The notes under the pieces: generated by a model | What the model saw: only the letters and a program-made list of their open reading frames with translations | Told to the model about the DNA's origin: nothing | The model's database searches: none | Source: Gaetbulibacter_A sp043876815 | Lineage (GTDB): Bacteria; Bacteroidota; Bacteroidia; Flavobacteriales; Flavobacteriaceae | Assembly: GCF_043876815.1 (NCBI RefSeq) | Contig: NZ_JBAWKA010000005.1 | Coordinates: forward strand, 186,001-250,000 | DNA length: 64,000 bases | Reading direction: 5' to 3' | Position numbers and translations under genes: made by a program | Part shown: one piece after another, positions 26,045-33,589 of the stretch | Position numbering within the stretch: position 1 is the first letter of the stretch | How the letters are laid out: each line of letters opens with the position of its first letter

Positions 26045-26656
26045 ATGAACAAATCAATAGCATATATATTAATTATTTTGACTTTTGGTTGCGGAACCAA
26101 AAATCTTCATCAGAATCGGATTTACATTCAAGACGACAAACTTTATGGCGAACTTGAAAATGGACTTCCAGACAAGGATACTCTAATTGAACTTAAAAAC
26201 AAAAACGGAACTGTAAGCGGAATTGGAAAAATGGCAGTTTCAAAAGACTATGTTAGTGATATAAAATGCGGACTTTGGAAAGAATATGACTCGGATGGAA
26301 TTTTATCATCAGAAGGAAATTATAAAATAAGCTCTTTTATCGACTGTGGAATGGGCGGAGCTTTCCGAGCTTTCTATTATTACAGAATTGGAGAATGGAA
26401 ATACTTTAAGAAAAACGGAGAATTGGATTTTGCACTCGATTTTGTTCCCAAAATGCACCACGTAAATACAAGATGTGAAGGCGGGGACAATATGATTTTC
26501 GGAATTATAGATATCATTCCATTAAACTATTACGACAAAGTAGATGCAAACAAAATTTTTGAATTACAAAAAATATCTTTTACAGATTCATATGCAACAA
26601 CGACAATAATTCCCCTGAATGGGAAAATATATTACGAAACAGAAATTGACTTATAA
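26045..26656 (+). CDS. Cassette-borne hypothetical lipoprotein
   Basis: The 203-residue protein starts with a lipoprotein signal (IAYILIILTFGCGTKN). The mature part has KCGLWKEYDSDGILSSEGNY and RIGEWKYFKKNGELDF, repeats like the antitoxin/MORN-type G-x-W-x-x-Y-x-x-x-G modules found in many Bacteroidota surface lipoproteins. Function unknown. It is the only gene in the first cassette, with its start 9 bp after the cassette boundary. Confidence 0.7.
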   Translation: MNKSIAYILIILTFGCGTKNLHQNRIYIQDDKLYGELENGLPDKDTLIELKNKNGTVSGIGKMAVSKDYVSDIKCGLWKEYDSDGILSSEGNYKISSFIDCGMGGAFRAFYYYRIGEWKYFKKNGELDFALDFVPKMHHVNTRCEGGDNMIFGIIDIIPLNYYDKVDANKIFELQKISFTDSYATTTIIPLNGKIYYETEIDL

Positions 26657-26670
26657 AAAATAAAGCACTA

Positions 26671-26806
26671 CAGGCAACAACGGCTATAGTTCATTACGGC
26701 TGAAATTCATAATCGGAATTTCGAGCCTTTTTGCTAAATTTATGGTTACGGCGGAATGATACTCGCGTACCATTCCGTAACGAAACCATAGCCAAAACCG
26801 TTACAA
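26671..26806 (+). repeat. attC-like site 1
   Basis: The left arm caggcaacaacggctatagttcattacgg (shown in parts) pairs with the right arm ending ccatagccaaaaccgttac: shared blocks are aacgg, ctat(a/g)gtt and ttacgg with a few extra unpaired bases. The loop contains a nested cggaatg/cattccg hairpin (26752-26777). Length is 136 bp, within the usual attC range. Confidence 0.6.
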
Positions 26807-26987
26807 ACCATACCTCCTTTTCCAATCTAAACGCAAAGCATTACGGCAGTTCGCAAGGTTTATGCAATCGTTATGGCTGTCTGGAAAACTCGGGCGGTTG
26901 GGTAGCATAGCTTTACGGCGTTTCGTAAGCGTTCGGAGTGGTACGGCGAAACGGAGTAAAACGTGTTTACTCAAACGTGTCGGTACA

Positions 26988-27122
26988 GTGTGTAACAACG
27001 CGTATCGTTCATTGCTTTGGTTCTCGCTTATCGGAAAATCCTGCGGATTTTCCTACGGTTCGTTTTTATTTGCTAAATTGGTTACCTAAAATCGCAACAA
27101 ACCATACACGAGACCGTTAGGT
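26988..27122 (+). repeat. attC-like site 2
   Basis: The left arm gtgtaacaacgcgtatcgttc pairs imperfectly with the right arm caaaccatacacgagaccgttaggt. It ends with GTTAGGT (27116-27122), which fits the attC R' consensus GTTRRRY and complements ACCTAAC at 29121. The segment 26800-26987 before it is a short cassette with no convincing gene. Confidence 0.6.
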
Positions 27123-27134
27123 ACAATTACAGAA

Positions 27135-28256
27135 ATGAAAGGAAAATTAATAGAATTCATACGAACAAAAGATTATAAGTTCATAGACGAAATTGGTCAA
27201 GGAGGAACTGGCAGAACTGTTTTATTAGAAGATGAAATCATTAATGAACGTTTTGTATGTAAAAAGTACTCTCCATTCCACGAAGAACACCAACTTCAAT
27301 TTTTCAAGAATTTCAAAGAAGAAATCAAGCTTCTTCACTTAGTTTATCATAAAAATATTGTCCGAGTATTTAACTATTATTTATATCCTGAGAAACACAC
27401 AGGATTTATTTTAATGGAATACATAAAAGGCAGTACCATATACGATTTTATTAAAAGTAACCCTGATCGCCTAAATGATGTATTTACTCAAACAATAGAG
27501 GGGTTTATAAACTTGGAAGAAGTTAAAATTCTTCATAGAGATATAAGACCAGAAAACATTTTAGTTTCGGAACAAGGGGTTGTTAAAATTATTGATTTTG
27601 GATTCGGAAAGAAAGTAGACTTTGACGAGAATTACGATAAAAGCATATCGCTGAATTGGCGTTATACTCCTCCGGTTGATTTTGAAAATAAAATTTATAA
27701 CTTTAAAACAGAGATATATTTTTTAGGAAAACTCTTTGAAGAAATAATCACTGAAAACAATCTTCAAAACTTTTCATATAAGAGTTTATTAAAAAGAATG
27801 ACCGATAATGATTACAACAAAAGGATTGACTCTTTTTTTGATATTCAAAGGGAAATAACAACTGACGAATCACTTGGGGTCGACTTTTCTGAAAACGACA
27901 AGAATACATATTTACGGTTTGCTTCTTGCTTATCAGATATTTATTCAAAAATCAACATTGAATCAAAGTACATTTCAGATATAAGTAAAATAATAATTGA
28001 CCTAGAGAATGTATATAGAAACTCTATGCTTGAAACCTATGTTCAAAATCATAATTCTATCGCAAAATGTTTTGTAAAAGGAGACTATCGTTATTATCGC
28101 AATAGGGAAATTGAAGTAGAATTGATTAAGGACTTTTTGACTTTCATTAAATCAGTTACTGTAGACAAACAGAAAATAATACTAAATAATTTATGGCAAA
28201 GATTGGATAATGTTGAACGTGAAATACCAATTGAAGAAAATGATTTGCCATTTTAA
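27135..28256 (+). CDS. Eukaryotic-like serine/threonine protein kinase
   Basis: The 373-residue soluble kinase has all catalytic features: a glycine-rich loop IGQGGTG (residues 20-26), the ATP-anchoring Lys in FVCKK (43), the catalytic loop HRDIRPEN (134-141) and DFG (154-156). Residues ~240-373 form a charged helical C-terminal region with no known domain. There is no transmembrane segment, so it differs from PASTA-type kinases. It shares a cassette with, and is 11 bp upstream of, a proteasome-like Ntn hydrolase; the pair is likely co-translated and may form a two-component effector (inference). The start is 13 bp after the cassette boundary. Confidence 0.85.
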   Translation: MKGKLIEFIRTKDYKFIDEIGQGGTGRTVLLEDEIINERFVCKKYSPFHEEHQLQFFKNFKEEIKLLHLVYHKNIVRVFNYYLYPEKHTGFILMEYIKGSTIYDFIKSNPDRLNDVFTQTIEGFINLEEVKILHRDIRPENILVSEQGVVKIIDFGFGKKVDFDENYDKSISLNWRYTPPVDFENKIYNFKTEIYFLGKLFEEIITENNLQNFSYKSLLKRMTDNDYNKRIDSFFDIQREITTDESLGVDFSENDKNTYLRFASCLSDIYSKINIESKYISDISKIIIDLENVYRNSMLETYVQNHNSIAKCFVKGDYRYYRNREIEVELIKDFLTFIKSVTVDKQKIILNNLWQRLDNVEREIPIEENDLPF

Positions 28257-28267
28257 AAACAAGATAA

Positions 28268-29113
28268 ATGACTCTTTGTATTGCAAGAAAAATTAACGGT
28301 GTTCCGCACTTCGCTTCAGATTCAAGATTTTCTTTCGGAGATGACGAGTATATCGATTTTGGAATAAAAGTATTTTCTGTGCCTGTCAAAATATATGCTC
28401 CATCACTTGAATCAGGAATCACAGAACTTTATAAAAGTTTTACTATCGGGATGTGTGTTGCTGGAAGCACAACAAATGCATATTTAGTCAAGGAAGCTAT
28501 CAATGAAATTTTGCAGTATCTGCAATTCGCCCCAGGATACACTGATTGTTCAATGATAGGTATCTGTGAGGTTATTAAAAAAGTATTTCAAAAAACATCT
28601 CGAGATATCTGCGCGATTTTAAGAAATCACGGAATTTCAGGAATAATGATTACTGGTAATTGTCCTGAAACAAACACCTTTAGGACATTTAAATTTACCC
28701 TTGACACAACTGACTATCCTATTCAAGCGGAATATGAAGAAATTCTAATTGTAGATGGGATTGAATTTATGGGTAGTGGAGAAGACATTGCACAAGAATT
28801 ACATGAAGCAAATCCAAGTTGGAACTCTCTCAAAATAATTAAAGAGGCAATTAATTCAAACAGAGACTCCAGTATTGGTGGTGGATTACAGTACGGAGAA
28901 TATAACGTCAATAGGGATTTTATTATCCGTGGTGTTCAGGACTATGAACTTGATGAAAATGGTTATCCTCAATATAAAATGATGTTAAGAGGAGTAGAAT
29001 TATACAAGGATGAATTTGAAGCTGGAGATTCCGATTTCCATATTGCTTATTCGTTCTTAACACCGTTTCAATCTGAAATAGATGAGATTTGGAAACAAAA
29101 AGGAATAGAATAA
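28268..29113 (+). CDS. Proteasome/HslV-like Ntn hydrolase
   Basis: The 281-residue protein begins Met-Thr-Leu-Cys. With the initiator Met removed, Thr becomes residue 1, the Asp of HFASDSR falls at 17 and the Lys of FGIKVF at 33: exactly the Thr1/Asp17/Lys33 catalytic set of proteasome beta subunits and HslV. Further fold markers are FTIGMCVAGSTTNAYLVKEAI, GIMITGN and the GIEFMGSGEDIAQEL strand-helix corresponding to HslV's IGSGG block. The C-terminal ~80 residues are extra. A threonine peptidase or other Ntn amidohydrolase is predicted. It follows the kinase gene by 11 bp in the same cassette. I know of no described pairing of this kind. Confidence 0.75.
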   Translation: MTLCIARKINGVPHFASDSRFSFGDDEYIDFGIKVFSVPVKIYAPSLESGITELYKSFTIGMCVAGSTTNAYLVKEAINEILQYLQFAPGYTDCSMIGICEVIKKVFQKTSRDICAILRNHGISGIMITGNCPETNTFRTFKFTLDTTDYPIQAEYEEILIVDGIEFMGSGEDIAQELHEANPSWNSLKIIKEAINSNRDSSIGGGLQYGEYNVNRDFIIRGVQDYELDENGYPQYKMMLRGVELYKDEFEAGDSDFHIAYSFLTPFQSEIDEIWKQKGIE

Positions 29114-29120
29114 AAAAAGC

Positions 29121-29186
29121 ACCTAACAAAACCTATAAGCAATAGCGCCCTGCGGGACGCTACTGCTCATATCCAAACCGTTGTGG
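29121..29186 (+). repeat. attC-like site 3
   Basis: This 66-bp site is the clearest of the set. It starts ACCTAAC (matches RYYYAAC) and ends at GTTGTGG. The arms share tat(a/g)agca(a/g)tagcg(c/t)cc in inverted orientation around a gcggg loop, with unpaired bases near the ends, which is the asymmetric design of a single-stranded attC hairpin. Confidence 0.7.
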
Positions 29187-29245
29187 TGCATTTAGTGGAG
29201 GAACATAAATCGAAAAAACTAACTAAAAATTGAACTAAAATTTTA

Positions 29246-29803
29246 ATGAATTTAGCGAGACATTGTGATTTATGTGAAAACGAAATGAATAGCCTTGAAA
29301 AAGGTTTGACCTGCAAATTGACCAATAGAAAACCTGATTTTAATAATACGTGTACTAAAATTAAACTTGATAGTAAATTTCAAGAAAAATTAGAAATTGC
29401 TAATCTCGAATTGGAAATCATACGCAGAAATAAAAAATCAACATATTTTACTTTTTACACTACCATGATTATTGGTTTTTCAATAATAATTGGTGGATTT
29501 TTATTTTCTAGTTGGACTATATACAGCCTTTTTCTTTGGTCTGTGAAAATTGGAATAATTGTAACTGGATTTACATTTCTCGGAATTGCATACTCAAGAC
29601 TGAATAGATTTAGGAAAAAGGATCAAAAAGCACAATTGAACAAAATAAAAATAGATGAAGTACTAAATAAATACGGAATTCAATACTTACCAACTTTTGA
29701 TTTTAAAGAAAAAATTCACGGAATTCAAGAAGTGATTGTGAATATTGAATTCAAAAATTGGACAAAAAGACAAACAACAAATGCTTATAAATTTGATTAT
29801 TAA
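29246..29803 (+). CDS. Cassette-borne membrane protein with an N-terminal Cys motif
   Basis: The 185-residue protein has an N-terminal Cys cluster (HCDLCENEMN, later TCKLTNRKP and NTCTK) that could bind a metal, then two membrane helices (FYTTMIIGFSIIIGGFLFSS; LWSVKIGIIVTGFTFLGIAY) and a cytoplasmic C-terminus with basic residues. I recognise the layout from other flavobacterial cassette-like genes but not a function. Only gene in the last cassette. Confidence 0.7.
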   Translation: MNLARHCDLCENEMNSLEKGLTCKLTNRKPDFNNTCTKIKLDSKFQEKLEIANLELEIIRRNKKSTYFTFYTTMIIGFSIIIGGFLFSSWTIYSLFLWSVKIGIIVTGFTFLGIAYSRLNRFRKKDQKAQLNKIKIDEVLNKYGIQYLPTFDFKEKIHGIQEVIVNIEFKNWTKRQTTNAYKFDY

Positions 29804-29817
29804 TAAAATAAAAACGA

Positions 29818-29900
29818 CATCACAACAACGCGTATTATTCAATGCTTGTTCTCGCCAACTTCTGAAAACCCAATGGGTTTTCTTACGGTTCGAATTTATT
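29818..29900 (+). repeat. Left half of an attC-like site 4
   Basis: catcacaacaacgcgtat opens a site whose left ~75 bp closely follow attC-like site 2 (shared acaacgcgtat, gttctcgc, ggttttc/gattttc, tacggttcg). No matching right arm follows; the sequence runs into a small reverse gene instead, so the site is truncated. Confidence 0.5.
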
Positions 29901-29902
29901 TA

Positions 29903-30079
29903 CTAATCATGCTTTACGCCTTTTTCCATTTTACCAAAACTATCCTCTGGATGTAACCACTTATTTTTTGTTTTTATTTCCGTTTGGTTTAGTTTCTGAG
30001 TGGGTATATCTTTTTTGCAAAAAAAATAACCTACCATTATTATAATAACACCGGCAACTATAAAACACAAAATAATCAT
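29903..30079 (-). CDS. Small single-pass membrane protein
   Basis: A 58-codon frame with an N-terminal membrane helix (MIILCFIVAGVIIIMVGYFF) and a short hydrophilic tail ending MEKGVKHD. The helix-then-charged-tail layout and clean start and stop favour a real gene over chance. It lies just where the last attC-like site is truncated. No homolog recognised; a toxin-like or accessory small protein is possible. Confidence 0.45.
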   Translation of the reverse strand: MIILCFIVAGVIIIMVGYFFCKKDIPTQKLNQTEIKTKNKWLHPEDSFGKMEKGVKHD

Positions 30080-30350
30080 ACTGAGAAAATAACATTTAAA
30101 GTTAATGGGTTTAATTGTGAATTAATTACACAATCCGGTTAAATTTACTCCAGAGAAGAAGTTAATGCTATATTATTATAATGTTTATGAAAATTTAAAT
30201 GCTGTAAAAATGTCGAAAATGGTGCTATTTGCACACCCCTCGTTTATCACTTATAAAGTGAATTTTAGATTATAATTTCAAATATTATGTTTCGCACCTA
30301 AGATTGGTTCCATAATTTATCTGGTATCCCTGCAGAATACTATAAAAATT

Positions 30351-30379
30351 AAAAAAGGCATCATTAAGACACCTTTTTT
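30351..30379. terminator. Hairpin terminator downstream of the Gp37/Gp68 gene
   Basis: aaaaaagg (30351-30358) pairs with ccttttttt-type sequence (30372-30379), with U-runs on both strands, 22 bp after the stop of the minus-strand gene. The rest of 30080-30401 shows no gene. Confidence 0.6.
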
Positions 30380-30401
30380 AAAATCATATTTAAATAACAT
30401 G

Positions 30402-31160
30402 CTATGCCATGGCCATATGTTTATCGTAATAAACTGCCGGGAAATCACGCACCTGAAATCCTTCTGGAAATTCTTCCAAATTGCCACCATGTCTATCTTT
30501 AAGATTTAATTGCTTATACTGATATGTCCCAAGTTGCTTCACAAAACAGGGTACACCACTGGATTTAGCACCATCAACAAGATGGAGTGCCCAATCCAAT
30601 TCCATTTTGCGGTATTGGTATTTGCCTGTATCATTGCCACTCTCACCTCCAATGATGCACCACTTTAAACCGTCCATCCTGGTGTCCCAATTAATAGGGC
30701 CTATCAGGGGTTCAAAACTGGCAAAGGTAATACATGGGAGGTCTTTAAGGTGCTCAAGCCGACCCATTTGTTCTTCACTTTCAATAGAAACCCCTAGCCA
30801 AACATTGTTTAATGAGTCGAAATATTTTGGTAATTGCTCCTTAATCCGTTCAGGACGCTTTGTTAATATTTGGTATGTGTGCTGGGGTGTCTGCCTGATG
30901 ATATCCCAAGCTTCTTCGCGCCAAACATCTGCTTCATCAATAAACCAATCCGACCAGGAGCATGTGAATATCAACTCACCTTTTTTCAATTTTAAAGGTG
31001 CATAAAACATCGACTTGCTCCTCAAAACCGTTGTTGGGCTTTGCCCATATCGTTCTTTGTCACGATACATATAACAGTATTTACAACCTGGGGACACTTT
31101 CTTACACCCATGCCATGGGTTCCATGTGGACTTTGTCCACTGGATTTTAGATTTTTTCAT
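30402..31160 (-). CDS. Phage Gp37/Gp68 (DUF5131) family protein
   Basis: The 252-residue protein carries the family signature near its start: STWNPWHGCKKVSPGCKYCYM, a C-x6-C-x2-C triplet resembling a radical-SAM cluster site. Later blocks are FTCSWSDWFIDEADVWREEAW, ILTKRPERI, NVWLGVSIE, SFEPLIGPI and WCIIGGESG, all typical. This family often occurs beside a three-Cys-motif partner protein (TcmP); no such partner is visible here, so the gene appears orphaned. The activity is unknown. Confidence 0.85.
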   Translation of the reverse strand: MKKSKIQWTKSTWNPWHGCKKVSPGCKYCYMYRDKERYGQSPTTVLRSKSMFYAPLKLKKGELIFTCSWSDWFIDEADVWREEAWDIIRQTPQHTYQILTKRPERIKEQLPKYFDSLNNVWLGVSIESEEQMGRLEHLKDLPCITFASFEPLIGPINWDTRMDGLKWCIIGGESGNDTGKYQYRKMELDWALHLVDGAKSSGVPCFVKQLGTYQYKQLNLKDRHGGNLEEFPEGFQVRDFPAVYYDKHMAMA

Positions 31161-31299
31161 AATTATTAATTTTAAAATTCAAATATTTTTCATTTTTATT
31201 GGTTTAAAGGTTTAAACTAGTTTAGTAAACCCATATTACCGGTTTATTAGTTTATGCGTGTATATATACACGCTAAACTAAACCGATAAACTAACCTAA

Positions 31300-32361
31300 C
31301 TACGGAGGTTCCAGAGAAGATGTTAAAGTGTATTTGCCTTTGGGTTTTTTCTGAGCTAACCAATTTCTGGATTTACATTCAGTGATAAAATCCTTCGCTT
31401 GATTGTCACCTACCTGTTCTTTGAATAATCTGCTATAAGAGCTTTTTATTTGATTTTTAAGCCCACCATACATAAACCCCTTATCATCGCTAAAAACGTC
31501 CTTTAACAGCTTTAGTTTATCTTCATCCGTAAGGTCTTTCAGTTTTTTTTGACGATGGGTGTTTGCTGTATTTTCCACAAAATCATCTACAGCCGTTGGT
31601 AGTCCGTCAATTATTGTAAAAGCAAAGGATTCTGGCTGTATGTCCCTGGAGTATTCCGGCTTAACAACTGATATTTCCTCATTGCTATTTTCCTTTGTTA
31701 CGGATAATACGAGTTCAGCTTTGTTGATTAATTCTGTGCCTAAATGTCCTCTAGCGAAAGCATTACCCTTGTTTTGATGCAACACGACAATAATATGTAT
31801 GTTTCGCTCCTCCGACCATTTCAAAAGCTCATTACAAATTATTGTGGCCTGTTGTTCGTCATTTATGGATGTGACCAGGTCCCTAATCCCATCTATGATG
31901 ACAAATCCAATTTTTGCATTCGCATAAATGACTGCTTCGATAACTTTTAAACGATCGTCAGGCTTTAATGCTCGTAAATGGTACAGGTAAAGATCATCAA
32001 GCTTTTCTCTCTGGGTAAGTCTCCCAATACGTTTTTGGACTAATTGCACATGATACTTGCCTTGTTCTGTATCAAAATACACTACATCCGATTGCTCTTC
32101 GGGTAATAGGCCTTCATATTTACCAAGTATTAAATCATTACTTAATACAGCTGATGCAATCGCACCTACATAAAAAGATTTTCGACTTTTAGCTTTACCA
32201 ATTACTACACTGAAGTTACCTAGGGTTCCTAAGGTTGTATAGGCATCAGATTTTAAGCTCTTTTGCTTTAAGGCAACTTGAGGCTCGTTGAACTCCTGAT
32301 CTTTGGTAATTCGATGCTTTTCCGCTATTTGCAGATATTTTTTATTGCCAGATGTGTCCAT
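31300..32361 (-). CDS. RepA-like AAA ATPase/primase-helicase of mobile elements
   Basis: The 353-residue protein has an atypical P-loop GKAKSRKSF, a conserved DVVYFDTEQG, a Walker B FVIIDGIRDL and a sensor region IIVVLHQNKGNAFARGHLGTE, which is the AAA_25/RepA helicase group used by plasmids and integrative elements. The C-terminal ~90 residues look like a winged helix. Likely initiates or supports replication of the excised element. Next gene upstream is the HTH protein, with 4 bp between. Confidence 0.75.
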   Translation of the reverse strand: MDTSGNKKYLQIAEKHRITKDQEFNEPQVALKQKSLKSDAYTTLGTLGNFSVVIGKAKSRKSFYVGAIASAVLSNDLILGKYEGLLPEEQSDVVYFDTEQGKYHVQLVQKRIGRLTQREKLDDLYLYHLRALKPDDRLKVIEAVIYANAKIGFVIIDGIRDLVTSINDEQQATIICNELLKWSEERNIHIIVVLHQNKGNAFARGHLGTELINKAELVLSVTKENSNEEISVVKPEYSRDIQPESFAFTIIDGLPTAVDDFVENTANTHRQKKLKDLTDEDKLKLLKDVFSDDKGFMYGGLKNQIKSSYSRLFKEQVGDNQAKDFITECKSRNWLAQKKPKGKYTLTSSLEPP

Positions 32362-32365
32362 AACC

Positions 32366-32650
32366 CTATTTTTTTAATAAGGTTAAACACTCTAACAATT
32401 CACTACGCTTGTAGTACCGACGAGCTCCAATCCCATAGGCTTTTAATTTCCCCTTCACAGTGTACGACCAAAGTGTGCTAGAATTAATTTTTAAAAAATC
32501 GCAGGTTTGTTCTCTCGTGAGTAACTCCTCGGTAAATTTTTTGGATTCAAGTTCCTTTTGAAGTTCGGCAACGCTTTTTTTAACAGTTGTGCCTATCAGT
32601 TCTTGTAGTTCTTCTACCGATAGGTCTTGAAGTATTATACTATTTTTCAT
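32366..32650 (-). CDS. Excisionase-like helix-turn-helix protein
   Basis: The 94-residue protein combines an N-terminal coiled region with a MerR/excisionase-type HTH_17: LLTREQTCDFLKINSSTLWS, then KAYGIGARRYYKRSELLE. In Bacteroidota elements this type sits between integrase and RepA-like genes and acts as a recombination directionality factor or repressor. Confidence 0.8.
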   Translation of the reverse strand: MKNSIILQDLSVEELQELIGTTVKKSVAELQKELESKKFTEELLTREQTCDFLKINSSTLWSYTVKGKLKAYGIGARRYYKRSELLECLTLLKK

Positions 32651-32748
32651 GATTTATGATTTTTAAATTCATAAACCAAAATTCTAAATAAAGCTTCGGT
32701 ACGCCCTGCAGTACTGGTACTACTTCAGTACTATTTTTTGGATGGGTT

Positions 32749-33582
32749 CTATTCGGGTGGTAAACGATCTGTAAAATGGGATATTACAGGAATTCCCTTT
32801 TCTTTACAATAATCTATTATTTTTATCATTTTATCACGTGAATTGAAAATGTTTTTATTCGCATTTGAGCTTTCTGGGCCATAATTTTTCAAAGTTGCTA
32901 ATACATCCTTTTCCCATTTCTTATCTCCTAATTCCTCAGCAACTCTTGGTGCGGTATAGCTATACTTTAAGTGCATTATACCTTTAGAATCAACAGTATA
33001 GTATTTTGCCATCTGACCAGATGCTAACTTAACCCCAACTTTAAACCACAATTCATCTTTGAACGTTTTAGTTGGTTGTTTGAACTTATACTCGTTTAGC
33101 TTTTCCAGATGCCTCATTACTTTTTCGCGCTCCAGATTTAATAAGTAACGATAATATTTGCGGTGAAGATTTCTGAATTTAGCTAAATCCTTGGGTAGTG
33201 TTATTTCTTTAAAACTGAGATTAAGTGCATCATGAAGTTCTTTATTATGTTCAATATTTAATGAATCAATACTTACGTTAATTGTTTTGAGCAAATCTTT
33301 CAATTCCTCATCGTCTTGAAGCATAGTTTCATTTTCAATTCTATTTTTAAGGTATTCAAGATACAAATCACGATTTTCTGGAGGTAGGGATAGTAGGTTC
33401 TCAGATATTTCCACTTTTAAAGGACTGTGCCAACCGATAACTAATTTGCTGTAATCTGTAAAGGGTTTGTCGAGAGAACTGTAGTTATTGACCAAGGCAT
33501 CTTCATAATTCGTAAATGGAATATTTTCGGCTTTGCTCCATAAAAACAAAAATTCCTCTAAAACATCTTTTTTAAACATCAT
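32749..33582 (-). CDS. Hypothetical protein co-transcribed with the integrase
   Basis: The 277-residue hydrophilic protein has no recognised domain. It is helical and charged (PPENRDLYLEYLKNRIENE; LNEYKFKQPTKTFKDELWFK), and the C-terminal half holds KWEKDVLATLKNYG. It starts 7 bp after the integrase stop, so the two are probably one operon. Function unknown. Confidence 0.65.
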   Translation of the reverse strand: MMFKKDVLEEFLFLWSKAENIPFTNYEDALVNNYSSLDKPFTDYSKLVIGWHSPLKVEISENLLSLPPENRDLYLEYLKNRIENETMLQDDEELKDLLKTINVSIDSLNIEHNKELHDALNLSFKEITLPKDLAKFRNLHRKYYRYLLNLEREKVMRHLEKLNEYKFKQPTKTFKDELWFKVGVKLASGQMAKYYTVDSKGIMHLKYSYTAPRVAEELGDKKWEKDVLATLKNYGPESSNANKNIFNSRDKMIKIIDYCKEKGIPVISHFTDRLPPE

Positions 33583-33589
33583 GTGCCGG

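Larger units (their letters stand above)
26027..29826 (+). mobile_element. Integron-like gene cassette array without a visible integrase (CALIN-like)
   Basis: Four consecutive segments each begin with GTT-plus-variable bases and end with the reverse complement of that start, as integron cassettes do (R' and R'' of the same cassette). The pairs are GTTGCCTGTA/TACAGGCAAC (26027/26669), GTTACAAACC/AGTGTGTAAC (26800/26987), GTTAGGT/ACCTAAC (27116/29121) and GTTGTGGTG/CATCACAAC (29180/29818). The junctions are imperfect palindromes of 66-136 bp. All large genes read rightward, one or two per cassette, and all are AT-rich. No IntI-type integrase gene occurs in the window. Confidence 0.65.

Noticed and set aside
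26862..27120. ORFs of 60-75 codons inside the cassette junctions
   Set aside because: They run through the palindromic arms of the attC-like sites and show no conserved features; treated as chance frames.
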